The notes under the pieces are model-generated. The model did not search any database, had not been told where the DNA came from, and saw nothing but the letters and a program-made list of their open reading frames with translations. Positions 25,919 through 33,563 of a stretch of DNA of 64,000 bases are shown in pieces (the stretch's first letter is position 1; every line of letters starts with the position of its first letter). Both the position numbers and the translations under genes were made by a program. Origin of the DNA: Phycisphaerales bacterium (GTDB lineage Bacteria > Planctomycetota > Phycisphaerae > Phycisphaerales > UBA1924); the NCBI GenBank assembly GCA_020850415.1, contig JADZER010000011.1:124001-188000 (forward strand), written 5' to 3'.

Positions 25919-26440
25919 ATGAATGGGATGCCCAAGCCTGTGCCGCCCGTGGCGATCGTGGTGTCGCAGTACAACGCCTCCGTGACGACCCGCCTTCGGG
26001 ACGGGGCCCTGGGGGCGTACGCCGAGGCCGGGGGGGATGCGTCGGCGGTGGCGGTGGTCGAAGCGCCGGGGGCGTTCGAGCTGCCCGCCCTTGCGGCAGC
26101 GCTCGCCAAGACCGGGAGGTACGCCGGGGTCGTGGCGCTCGGGTGCATCATCTACGGAGAGACGAGCCACGGCGAGCACATCGCCGGGGCGGTCGCCCGG
26201 GGGCTGGTGGACATCACGCTGCAGAGCGGCGTGCCGGTGACCTTCGGCGTGCTGACGGTGGATACGGCCGGCCAAGCGCACGCCCGGGCGGGCGGCCGCC
26301 AGGGCAACAAGGGGACCGAGGCGATGCACGCGTTGCTGGAGACCTTGGCGGCGTCGGCGGCGATAGCCCGCGGGGAGACCAGCCCGAGGTGCAGCGTGCC
26401 CAAGCCCGACAAAGCGGCCGAGTCGGGCGGGGTTGCCTGA
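25919..26440 (+). CDS. ribH: 6,7-Dimethyl-8-ribityllumazine synthase
   Basis: Penultimate step of riboflavin synthesis, forming an oligomeric shell in the cytosol. The product has 173 residues. IVVSQYNASVT binds the pyrimidine, VEAPGAFELPALAAAL is the phosphate/ribityl motif, GCIIYGETSHGEHIAGAV contains the catalytic His, and VPVTFGVLTVDTAGQAHARAG is the C-terminal signature (usually T.EQA...). The Glu-Gln pair is replaced by Gly-Gln. First gene of a ribH-nusB-ftsY run; its stop overlaps the nusB start (TGATG). No FMN riboswitch was seen upstream. Confidence 0.93.
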   Translation: MNGMPKPVPPVAIVVSQYNASVTTRLRDGALGAYAEAGGDASAVAVVEAPGAFELPALAAALAKTGRYAGVVALGCIIYGETSHGEHIAGAVARGLVDITLQSGVPVTFGVLTVDTAGQAHARAGGRQGNKGTEAMHALLETLAASAAIARGETSPRCSVPKPDKAAESGGVA

Positions 26441-26862
26441 TGGCCCAGCCCCGCGACATCCGACGGCTGGCGTTCCAGGCGCTGTACCAGCTCGACGCCC
26501 GGGCCGGGCGCGACACCGACGACATCCTGGCGACGCTGGAGTCAGAGGAGGGGTTCCGCGCTGGAGAGATCAAACGCGCGTTCACGACCGCCTGCGAGGC
26601 GTGGGAGCACCGCGCAGAGGCCGACAACCTCATGCTCGAACTGGCGCCGGAGTGGCCGGCGCACCGGATGGCGGCGGTGGACCGGACGATCCTGCGCCTG
26701 GGCTACCACGAGATGACACGGGGCGGCGTGGCGCCAAAGATCATCATCAACGAGGCGGTGGAGCTGGCCAAGACCTTCGGGGGCGAGAAGAGCCCGGGGT
26801 TCGTGAACGCCCTGCTCGACAAGGCGTTCAAACGCATGCCCCCGGTGGGCGCGGAGGAGTAG
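26440..26862 (+). CDS. nusB: Transcription antitermination factor NusB
   Basis: RNA-binding helical protein (140 residues) that, with NusE/S10, binds boxA in rRNA leaders. RRLAFQALYQLDAR opens the domain, AVDRTILRLGYHEM lies in the middle, and the hallmark IIINEAVELAKTFGGEKSPGF is close to the end, followed by VNALLDKAFK. ATG at 26440 overlaps the ribH stop. The ribH-nusB order is common in bacteria. Confidence 0.95.
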   Translation: MAQPRDIRRLAFQALYQLDARAGRDTDDILATLESEEGFRAGEIKRAFTTACEAWEHRAEADNLMLELAPEWPAHRMAAVDRTILRLGYHEMTRGGVAPKIIINEAVELAKTFGGEKSPGFVNALLDKAFKRMPPVGAEE

Positions 26863-26868
26863 GCGGCG

Positions 26869-27798
26869 ATGGGTCTGATCGGCGGAGCGCTGGCGAAGCT
26901 GCGCGGCGGGCTGGCGAGAACGCGCGAGGCGTTCGTCGGCGGGCTGCGCTCGATGCTGGCCGGCAGGGCGGTGGACGAGGCCCTCATCCGCGAGCTGGAG
27001 GCCAAGCTGATCGGCGGCGATGTGGGCGTGAAAACAACCGCCCGCCTGATCGAACGCGTGCGCGAAGGGCACAAAGACGGCTCGCTCAAACGGGGCGAGG
27101 ATGTGCTCGAGGTGCTGCGCCGGGAGCTCAAGGCCCTCTGGCCCGAGGCCGACAGGTCCCTGCACTTTGCCCCGAGCGGGCCGACCGTGATCCTGGTCAC
27201 CGGCGTCAACGGCGCCGGCAAGACCACCAGCATCGCCAAGCTCTGCAACATGCTCCACAAGGACGGCAAGACCGTCCTCGTCGGCGCGTGCGACACCTTC
27301 CGCGCCGGCGCCGTCCGCCAGCTCGAGATCTGGGCCCAACGCCTCGGCGTCGAGATCGTGCGGGGCCAGGAGGGGGGCGACCCCGCCGCGGTCGCCTTCG
27401 ACGCCTGCGCGGCGGCCAAGGCCCGCGGGGTCGATGTCGTGATCCTCGACACCGCCGGGCGCCTGCACACCCAGGACCCCCTCATGCGCCAGCTCGAGAA
27501 GCTCCACAAGGTGGTCGGCAAGCAGATCGAGGGGGGCCCGCACGAGGTGCTGCTCGTGCTGGACGCGACGGCCGGGCAGAACGCCCTGCGCCAGGCCGAG
27601 GAGTTCAGCCGCGCCGCGAAGGTGACGGGGATCCTGCTCGCGAAGCTGGACGGGACGGCGCGCGGGGGGATCGTCGTCGCGATCCGCGAGCAGCTCGGCC
27701 TCCCGGTGAAGTTCGTCGGCGTGGGCGAGACGCCGGACGACATTCAGCCGTTTGACCCAGGGGCGTTCATCGATGCGCTCTTCGGGGCTGAGGCATGA
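26869..27798 (+). CDS. ftsY: Signal recognition particle receptor FtsY
   Basis: SRP GTPase (309 residues) that docks ribosome-nascent-chain complexes at the membrane. The N domain occupies 1 to about 95. The G domain shows GVNGAGKTT (112-120), DTFRAGAVRQL (142-152), DTAGR (194-198), and LAKLDGTARGG with the guanine-specificity TKLD position read as AKLD. The C-terminus GVGETPDDIQPFDPGAFIDALF is typical. The acidic A domain is absent, as in many short FtsY proteins. It follows nusB by 6 bp. The last 55 bp overlap the convergent HExxH gene. Confidence 0.95.
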   Translation: MGLIGGALAKLRGGLARTREAFVGGLRSMLAGRAVDEALIRELEAKLIGGDVGVKTTARLIERVREGHKDGSLKRGEDVLEVLRRELKALWPEADRSLHFAPSGPTVILVTGVNGAGKTTSIAKLCNMLHKDGKTVLVGACDTFRAGAVRQLEIWAQRLGVEIVRGQEGGDPAAVAFDACAAAKARGVDVVILDTAGRLHTQDPLMRQLEKLHKVVGKQIEGGPHEVLLVLDATAGQNALRQAEEFSRAAKVTGILLAKLDGTARGGIVVAIREQLGLPVKFVGVGETPDDIQPFDPGAFIDALFGAEA

Positions 27799-28400
27799 GC
27801 TCGCGACGGGGTCGCTGAATCGCCGCCCGCGTCCGGGACACCCTCGGCGAGCAGGCGGCGCTGTTCGAGAATGCACGCCTCGACCTCGGGAGGGACCGCG
27901 CGCAGGCCGCGCCGGCTGGCCTTGGCGATGGCGTACTCGAGCGAATCGGCGACCCGCCTCCGAACGCGCGGGGTGATGGTGATGCCGTTCTCGGCCATCT
28001 GGTCGAGCGCAAACCGCCAGGCGTGATACTCCTCGACGCACCGGACCTTGTAGCGGTCAAAGCCGATGGCGTGGTGGCCGATCTCGTGGAGGAAGATCGC
28101 CGCGGAGACCGGGCCGCGCGGACGGGGCGACTCGATCAGCCGGGTCATCGTGCCGTCCCGATACTGAACCTCCCACGCCACTCCGCTGGTGTTCGACCGC
28201 CACTTCCGGACGCGGACGCCGTAGCGGGCCAGCATCTCGCGCTCCATGCGGAGGTAGTTGACGGCGGCGGTGGAGGGCGGGGCCTTAGCCCGCCCCGGCG
28301 GACGCGGCGCAACCGGCGTGCCCGGCACAGTCCGCGCGGGCGCCGGCTTGGCCGGCCGGGCCTTGGGCTTGGGTTCGAGCAGGTCCCAGAGCGTCAGCAT
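27744..28400 (-). CDS. Predicted HExxH metalloprotein, unknown function
   Basis: The product has 218 residues. A Pro/Ala/Lys-rich N-terminal part (about 8-45) precedes a compact domain with AAIFLHEIGHHAIGFDRYKVRC (about 108-129), which includes a zinc-type HEIGH motif with an extra His. VEEYHAWRFALDQMAENG follows and could supply the third ligand (Glu or His). There is no signal peptide. The ATG at 28400 overlaps the fmt stop by 7 nt, so it is coupled to fmt, and its 3' end overlaps ftsY on the other strand. The motif suggests a zinc peptidase-like fold, but the function is not known. RBS and start are plausible only. Confidence 0.65.
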   Translation of the reverse strand: MLTLWDLLEPKPKARPAKPAPARTVPGTPVAPRPPGRAKAPPSTAAVNYLRMEREMLARYGVRVRKWRSNTSGVAWEVQYRDGTMTRLIESPRPRGPVSAAIFLHEIGHHAIGFDRYKVRCVEEYHAWRFALDQMAENGITITPRVRRRVADSLEYAIAKASRRGLRAVPPEVEACILEQRRLLAEGVPDAGGDSATPSRAHASAPKSASMNAPGSNG

Positions 28401-29347
28401 GCGCCGGGGCCCCCGAGCGGCTCGAGCACTACGCCCCCGGCGAGCGCCCGCCCTCGGGCGAAGTCTGCCCACGCCATGGCCCGCTTGCCGGCGGGCTGGA
28501 GTTCGAGGAGTTCGAGCCCCCCGCTGCCGCACGCAAACAAGCCGCGGGCCCCGTCGAGGAGCGTGCCCGGCGCGCCGAGCGATCGGCCCGGCTGCACGGC
28601 GTCGGCACGGAGGAGCTTGAGCGGGACGCCGTCGAGCGCCGCCTGGACACCGGGCCACGGGGAGAGGCCGTTGATCCGCCGGCGGCACTCCTCGGCACTG
28701 GCGGCCGGGTCGATCCAGCCGTCGGCCCGGCCGAGCTTGGGGGCGAGGGTGACCAGGGACTCGTCCTGTTCCACAGCTTCGGTACCGCCGGCGGCGTGGT
28801 CGTCGAGCACGCGCAGGACCAGGTCGGGACCGTCGGCCGCGAGCAGGTCGTGCAACTCGCCGGCGGTGTGGGTGGGCTCGATGGCGCGGCGCGACTGGCC
28901 GAGTACCAGGCCCGCGTCCATGCGGTCCGCGAGCGTGATAACGGAGTTGCCCGTCTGCGCGTCGCCGGCGAGGATCGCGGCGTTGATCGGCGCGGCGCCC
29001 CGCCAGCGGGGCAGGAGCGACGCGTGGAGGTTGATCGCGAAGCGGTCGGCGAGGAGCGGCCGGCCGATCTTCTGGCCGAACGCGATGACCACCCAAGCCT
29101 CGGCGGCGGTGGGGCCGCACCGTAGCTCCGCGACCACCTCCGGGGCGTTGATGCGCTCGGGTTTGAGCACGGGGACGCCGGGCATGTGCTCGGCGGCCCA
29201 GGCCGCGATGGGGGTGGGCGTGAGCTTGCCACCCCGCCCGGCGGGGCGGTCGGGCTGGGTGACGACGCGCGTGACCTCGTGCTCGCGCCCGAGGGCGAGA
29301 AGCGTCGGGATGCCGAAGGCGCCGGAACCGAGGAACGCAAGCTTCAT
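28394..29347 (-). CDS. fmt: Methionyl-tRNA formyltransferase
   Basis: Formylates initiator Met-tRNA with 10-formyl-THF. The product has 317 residues. MKLAFLGSGAFGIPTLLAL opens the Rossmann fold, VTQPDRPAGRGGKLTPTPI is the tRNA-contacting loop, INLHASLLPRWRGAAPINAAI carries the catalytic Asn-His pair, and LADRMDAGLVLGQ supplies the Asp. The C-terminal OB-like domain starts near 205. The usual partner def is not in the window; instead a GOLPH3-like gene precedes it by 26 bp and the HExxH gene follows with overlap. Confidence 0.94.
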   Translation of the reverse strand: MKLAFLGSGAFGIPTLLALGREHEVTRVVTQPDRPAGRGGKLTPTPIAAWAAEHMPGVPVLKPERINAPEVVAELRCGPTAAEAWVVIAFGQKIGRPLLADRFAINLHASLLPRWRGAAPINAAILAGDAQTGNSVITLADRMDAGLVLGQSRRAIEPTHTAGELHDLLAADGPDLVLRVLDDHAAGGTEAVEQDESLVTLAPKLGRADGWIDPAASAEECRRRINGLSPWPGVQAALDGVPLKLLRADAVQPGRSLGAPGTLLDGARGLFACGSGGLELLELQPAGKRAMAWADFARGRALAGGVVLEPLGGPGAC

Positions 29348-29373
29348 GACGGAGGGTAGCGTGGGGGGCGCGC

Positions 29374-30039
29374 TCAGCCGGTCGCCGCGGCGGCGCCGGC
29401 GACGCTGGCGGCGATGATCGCGGCGCGGATGCCCTGGATGACCCCCGCCACCGCCTCCCCGACGGCCTCCCCGGAGCCGACGGCCTTGATGCGGGACTTG
29501 CGGGCGCGGAGGTCCTTCTTGGGGAAGTGGTAGCCGAGAAGCTCGGCCGCAGAGGCAATCGAGAGCAGAACGGCGGTCCGGGCGTCGGTCGGCCCGTCGG
29601 TGAAGATGGCGGTCCGGAGGCGATCGAGGACCTCCCCCTCGGGCCCGGGGTCGATCTCCGGGTACACGCGCCGGGAGAACAGCAGCAGCACGCTCTCGTT
29701 GGACATCCGCAGCACGCCCAAGTCGCAGAGGCGCTGGGCCGCGCTGTGGAAACGGGGCTTGGTGGCCAGGCGCGTCACCCATCGCTGGGGCGAGGCCCGG
29801 CGGGTGGCGTTGGCGATCTGGGAGAGACACTCGTCGAGGACGGGGTCGCCCAGAGGCTCCTCGCACCCGAGGGTGACGAGCCCTCGCTTGCCCTGCAGGC
29901 TGACGCGGTCGGCGAGCAGCAGGTCGGCAAGCAACCCGCCCGCCACAGCAATGCGGGCCCATGGGCCAAGGGTGGTGCCCCGGTCGTCGCGGAGGCACAG
30001 GAGGAGGACCTGCTGGTAGATGAACGGCGCGACAGACAT
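29374..30039 (-). CDS. GOLPH3/VPS74 (GPP34)-family protein
   Basis: The product has 221 residues. In eukaryotes this family binds phosphatidylinositol-4-phosphate on Golgi membranes; bacterial members occur but their job is not established. Visible family features are the N-terminal YQQVLLLCLRDDRGTTL, the helix LAGGLLADLLLADRV-like stretch (here AVAGGLLADLLLADRVSLQ), and VLDECLSQIANA, TDARTAVLLSIASAAELL and FPKKDLRARKSRIKAV in the later half. A hydrophobic Gly/Ala tail (about 195-221) could touch membranes. It is the first gene of the GOLPH3-fmt-HExxH unit. Assignment is by motif memory. Confidence 0.7.
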   Translation of the reverse strand: MSVAPFIYQQVLLLCLRDDRGTTLGPWARIAVAGGLLADLLLADRVSLQGKRGLVTLGCEEPLGDPVLDECLSQIANATRRASPQRWVTRLATKPRFHSAAQRLCDLGVLRMSNESVLLLFSRRVYPEIDPGPEGEVLDRLRTAIFTDGPTDARTAVLLSIASAAELLGYHFPKKDLRARKSRIKAVGSGEAVGEAVAGVIQGIRAAIIAASVAGAAAATG

Positions 30040-30076
30040 GCAGGATTGTAGGGAAACCGGCCCGGGCGATTGAAAT

Positions 30077-30126
30077 GGCGGGGCCCCCCGGACCGGCGCG
30101 TCGCGCCGGACCCGGGGGGCCCCGCC
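30077..30126 (-). terminator. Large GC hairpin after the dockerin/propeller gene
   Basis: GGCGGGGCCCCCCGG pairs perfectly with CCGGGGGGCCCCGCC, and an inner stem CCGGCGCG/CGCGCCGG continues it. It lies between two same-strand genes and isolates the GOLPH3-fmt unit from the upstream secreted gene. Confidence 0.7.
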
Positions 30127-30200
30127 GTGCGGTGAGGCGAGCTATTGGCCGGCGGCGAGTGACGCAACCGTCGGCGGGGCCGGCCTCGCGTTGAGAGCGA

Positions 30201-31151
30201 TCAGAGGCTGCAGCCGGCAGTGAACGCGTTGAGGAAGACCAGGACATCCTGGGTGTTCAGGACGCCGTTGTCGTCCATGTCGGCGCGGCTGTCGTCGGCG
30301 TTCCACGCGTTGAGGAAGCTGAGGAAGTCCAGGGTCGAGATCACCCCGTCGCCGTTGAAGTCGGCGGCGCACGACTCGCCGATGGTCATGGCGGTAATCG
30401 CCAGGCCGGTGTTGTAGACCTGCTCGATGACGCCGTTGGCGGGATTGATGCGGTGGACCTTGCCGTTCGCGGCGGCGGTGAAGATCCGGCCGTCGATGTA
30501 GGCGATGCCGACGCAGTCGGACGCGACCGCCCAGGTCGCCTTGTAGCCGCCGGTGACGGCGTCGTAGATGTAGACGGTGCCCTCGCGGCTGCCGATGATC
30601 AGGTCCTTGCCGTCGGTCGCCATGGAGTTGACGCTGCCGCCGCACGCGGTGAAGAAGTTGAAATCCAGCTCGCCGATGGGCGCGGTGTACACGGCGGTGG
30701 ACCAGCTGCCGGTGAAGATCTTGTTGCCGAAGAGCACGGTGGCCTGGAGCGGGTCGTGGGTGTAGTAGGTGTCGATGATCGAGAAATCATCGGCGTTGCG
30801 CCACTGCATGTCGCCGTTCTGGGTGGTCAGGTACAGCGTGTTGCCCCAGCGCGACAGAGACAGCGGGGCCCCGTCGGTGCCCCACGAATCCTCGAACGCG
30901 CCGGTATCCAGGTTGAGCTTGTACACCGTGTTCGTCGACGCGGCGGCGAAGATGTGCCGGCCCTGGACCGCCATGCCCTGGACGGTCCCGCCGCAGGAGA
31001 TGGGGCTGTCCACCGTGCCCGTCGCGGTGTCGAAGTGCCAGATGACGCCGGCGTTGCCGGCGATGTACAGGTCGCCGGCGGCGGCCGAGGCGGCGACGAG
31101 GCCGGCGCAGGCGAGGGACGCGAGGGTCAGGCGGGTGCTCATTCGTGACAT
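30201..31151 (-). CDS. Secreted beta-propeller-like protein with C-terminal dockerin-type EF-hands
   Basis: The product has 316 residues. The signal peptide covers 1 to about 25 (LTLASLACAGLVAASAAAGD). Residues 26-255 are repeats of the pattern hydrophobic-strand, Thr/Asn turn, strand (LYIAGNAGVIWHFDTATG, TVYKLNLDTGAFEDSWG, TVYIYDAVTGGYKATW, KVHRINPANGVIEQVY), as in a quinoprotein-like beta-propeller. The last 60 residues hold two EF-hand-like repeats, DFNGDGVISTLDFLSFLNAW and DMDDNGVLNTQDVLVFLNAF, with a Cys near each end. Such tails are common on exported Phycisphaerae proteins. ATG at 31151 follows GGAGG by 6 nt. Function unknown. Confidence 0.72.
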   Translation of the reverse strand: MSRMSTRLTLASLACAGLVAASAAAGDLYIAGNAGVIWHFDTATGTVDSPISCGGTVQGMAVQGRHIFAAASTNTVYKLNLDTGAFEDSWGTDGAPLSLSRWGNTLYLTTQNGDMQWRNADDFSIIDTYYTHDPLQATVLFGNKIFTGSWSTAVYTAPIGELDFNFFTACGGSVNSMATDGKDLIIGSREGTVYIYDAVTGGYKATWAVASDCVGIAYIDGRIFTAAANGKVHRINPANGVIEQVYNTGLAITAMTIGESCAADFNGDGVISTLDFLSFLNAWNADDSRADMDDNGVLNTQDVLVFLNAFTAGCSL

Positions 31152-31296
31152 GGGGTTACCTCCGGTTTGCGTTCGGTTGGTCTGGTGCTGGCCTCTGTGG
31201 CCACCATCTGGGGAGATCATCCGGCGTCCAACCACGCCAACACCCCCACTGTTTGGTGGGGTGGACAGGTGGTTCGGCGGGGGTACTCCCGTGCGG

Positions 31297-32094
31297 CTAT
31301 CGGACCTGCCCCGGCCTGGGGGGCTCGCGCCCGATGAACAGGGCCATCAGCTCGGCCCGCGACGAGACCTGGTAGTGCCGGTAGATCGCCAGCACATGCT
31401 CGTGGACGGTGGCCCGGCCGACGCCCAGCTGGGCGGCGAGCTCCTTCTCGGCCAGACCCTCGAGCAGCCCGTGCAGCGCATCGCGCTGGCGCGGGGTGAG
31501 GTCCGACAGCCTGGGTTCGGCGGCCGAGGCGAGGGCGTTGCCGATCTGCCGGCCGACCTCCTCGTGCACACACCGGACGAGCCACCACTCCCGGCGTCCG
31601 AAGCCGGGCTCACCCTCCGCGCGGTGGATCCAGAGCGAGTGCTGCATGTCGCCGAAAGGGAGCCGCTGGATGGAGATGATGTAGTCGTCGATGCCGACGC
31701 GTTTGTGGCGCTCGTTGTAGGTGCGGGACCGGTACCACGCCTCCCGCCCCCAGAGCTGGTCGCGGGTGCGGGTGACCAGGCGGTCCTGCCCGCCGATGAG
31801 GGCGGGGTACTCGGGGGTGCGTTCGACGGGGACATTCGTGGCGTACTCGAGCCAGAGGCGTTCGGCCTGGGCATCGGGCCAACCGATGCGGACCGAGCCG
31901 AGGCTCTCCGCGTCGCCCGCCCCGAACCGTCGCATATTGCCGCTGATGCCGACCTGCGCGTGGAGGAGCTTGCAGAAGCCGGCGAGGAGCTGCTCCTGCC
32001 AGGCGACAACATCCGCGCCGAGGTCCCGGCACTCGCCCACGAGCCGGTACCCGGCGCGGATGTCGCGCGGTCTGAGTCGGTCGGACTTGCTCAC
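31297..32094 (-). CDS. LuxR-type transcriptional regulator
   Basis: The product has 265 residues. The C-terminal 60 residues are a LuxR/GerE helix-turn-helix: LSDLTPRQRDALHGLLEG, then EKELAAQLGVGRATVHEHV and LAIYRHYQVSSRAELMALF. The N-terminal 195 residues resemble neither a receiver domain nor the autoinducer-binding domain in an obvious way; they may be a GAF/PAS-like sensor. GTG at 32094 overlaps the stop of the upstream gene (GTGA), so it is made together with a predicted secreted protein. That is unusual for a regulator and hints that it answers to the envelope. Its targets are unknown; the dockerin gene and the NTPF-repeat gene are neighbours. Confidence 0.8.
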   Translation of the reverse strand: MSKSDRLRPRDIRAGYRLVGECRDLGADVVAWQEQLLAGFCKLLHAQVGISGNMRRFGAGDAESLGSVRIGWPDAQAERLWLEYATNVPVERTPEYPALIGGQDRLVTRTRDQLWGREAWYRSRTYNERHKRVGIDDYIISIQRLPFGDMQHSLWIHRAEGEPGFGRREWWLVRCVHEEVGRQIGNALASAAEPRLSDLTPRQRDALHGLLEGLAEKELAAQLGVGRATVHEHVLAIYRHYQVSSRAELMALFIGREPPRPGQVR

Positions 32095-33038
32095 CCGCCG
32101 CCGGGCCCATCCCCGCCGCCACCGCCACCGACTGTGGCGGTCACCGGCTGGTTCTCGAGGTTGTCGACGGTGGAGATCCCCGTGTCAACGCCGATGCTGA
32201 CATACCGGCGGCCGTTGGCCACGCCGGCGGTGGTCTGCGAGGCGGGCCACCAGGGGTAGCCGCCGATCTGCCGGTGCACGAAGTCGGGCGCACGGACGAG
32301 GAGGCTCCCCTGGAAATAGCGGATGGAGGCGGTGCCGCCGCCGGACATCCAGGTCTCGGGCTCGACGAGGGCCTCGACGATGTCGATGACATCCTGGGCC
32401 CGTTCGTCCTTGGGCCGGCGGTCGAGGTCCTGCTGCTGCTGGTCGTTCTGGAAGGGGCTCTGCCCCCCGCCGCCGCCCTGGGAGCTCTGGAGGACGCTCT
32501 GCAGGTCGATGGTCGGGGCCTCGTCGTAGTCGGGGATCTGCCAGAGCAGGTCGTCGATCGAGTAGACCTCGAGGCGTTGGCGCTTGGCGATCGCCTCCTT
32601 GGGCCCGCACTCGACGGTGCCCCAGTCGGTCATCTGCCAGGTGTTGCCGGAGGCGAACGCCCCGTTGGTGTCGCCCGCCTTGTCGAGGACCATCTCCAGG
32701 AGCCGCAGCGCGCTGATGCGGTTGGCGCTCAGGGTGATGAGCGTGTCCTTGTCCAGCCCGTCGACCCGGGTGTCGTCGTTCCAGTAGGGCTCGATGTCCG
32801 CCCCGGTGATCTCGGTGATGAACGCGACCACATCCTCGAGCCGGTGGTCGCTGAAGTTGACCTCCGGGATCTGGCGCATGAGCTTGTTGAGGTTCTCGCG
32901 CTTGAGCTGCGTGGGGCTCGGCGCCGCCGCCTGCCCGCGCAGGCTGTCGGCGGACTGCCCACACGCAGGCGCCGCGCCCAGCATCCCCGCCAGAAGGGTG
33001 AGGACAGCGCCGGCCCGGCTGGTTGCGTTCGGCATCAT
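32091..33038 (-). CDS. Secreted protein with a secretin-N (STN)-like domain, unknown function
   Basis: The product has 315 residues. The signal peptide covers 1 to about 28, ending near GAAPACGQS. Residues about 45-80 read IPEVNFSDHRLEDVVAFITE and then ITGADIEPYW, which is the short alpha/beta pattern of STN/secretin N-terminal modules. Residues 100-175 may form a second such unit. A Gly/Gln-rich linker (about 185-205) leads to a domain with ASIRYFQGSLLVRAPDFVHRQ, which again resembles secretin N1-type repeats. The tail is Gly-rich. No pore domain is present, so it is not a full secretin. AGGAGG precedes the double ATG at 33038. Coupled to the LuxR gene. Confidence 0.62.
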   Translation of the reverse strand: MMPNATSRAGAVLTLLAGMLGAAPACGQSADSLRGQAAAPSPTQLKRENLNKLMRQIPEVNFSDHRLEDVVAFITEITGADIEPYWNDDTRVDGLDKDTLITLSANRISALRLLEMVLDKAGDTNGAFASGNTWQMTDWGTVECGPKEAIAKRQRLEVYSIDDLLWQIPDYDEAPTIDLQSVLQSSQGGGGGQSPFQNDQQQQDLDRRPKDERAQDVIDIVEALVEPETWMSGGGTASIRYFQGSLLVRAPDFVHRQIGGYPWWPASQTTAGVANGRRYVSIGVDTGISTVDNLENQPVTATVGGGGGGDGPGGG

Positions 33039-33563
33039 CTGAGGCCTCCTTTCGGCCGGGTGCGCCGGCCAGCGGGGCGTCTGGGGTCCGGAGCCATCGC
33101 GCCCCGCGCAAGCCCATCGGCTGTCGGCCTTGACAGCCTCGCCCCGCCCTCGCGATTCACTGTACCCGACGCGTGCCCGCGGCGGAAGTTTCACCGGGTC
33201 GGCCGACGCTCGGCCGCGATCGGTGTTTGCTCGGGGTCCTCTCCGCCCCTGCTCTCGCCGGGCGGCCCCCTCGCCGCTCCTTTCTACGGGGAGCCCCAGG
33301 CCCAGGATGCAGCAGCCCCCCGGCGCCACGCCGAGAAACCAGCCCCGCCCCAGAACTCGACTCACCCGGACTCCCCCTTGGTCCGATGTACTCCCCCGGG
33401 GGCTCCGGGCACAGGGAGCGCAGAAACGACGCCATAGCCGGTTCCCGCCCAACCCCCCAGTTTCTCTGGTCTCGGCCGGGGGTCGGCCGATGGACTCTGC
33501 GGGCCCGAAGCCGCGCACGAACGCACAAGGCCCGCCACACCGCGACACAGAAAGGAAACCGCG
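33039..33563. other. 525-bp divergent intergenic region
   Basis: Gap between the STN-like gene (minus) and the NTPF-repeat gene (plus). A TTGACA lies at about 33129-33134 on the plus strand but has no good -10 at the right distance, and a small GGCTGTC...GACAGCC dyad surrounds it. The AAAGGAAA ribosome site of the NTPF gene closes the region. No convincing gene was seen in either direction despite open frames; they lack a start signal and family features. Confidence 0.5.

Noticed and set aside
20323..26862. A 2179-codon open frame on the plus strand
   Set aside because: It runs antisense through murQ, ade, the cyclophilin and the UbiA gene and only its last 140 codons are real (nusB). High GC lowers stop frequency in the shadow frame; its composition is Gly/Asp/Val/Arg noise with no domain.
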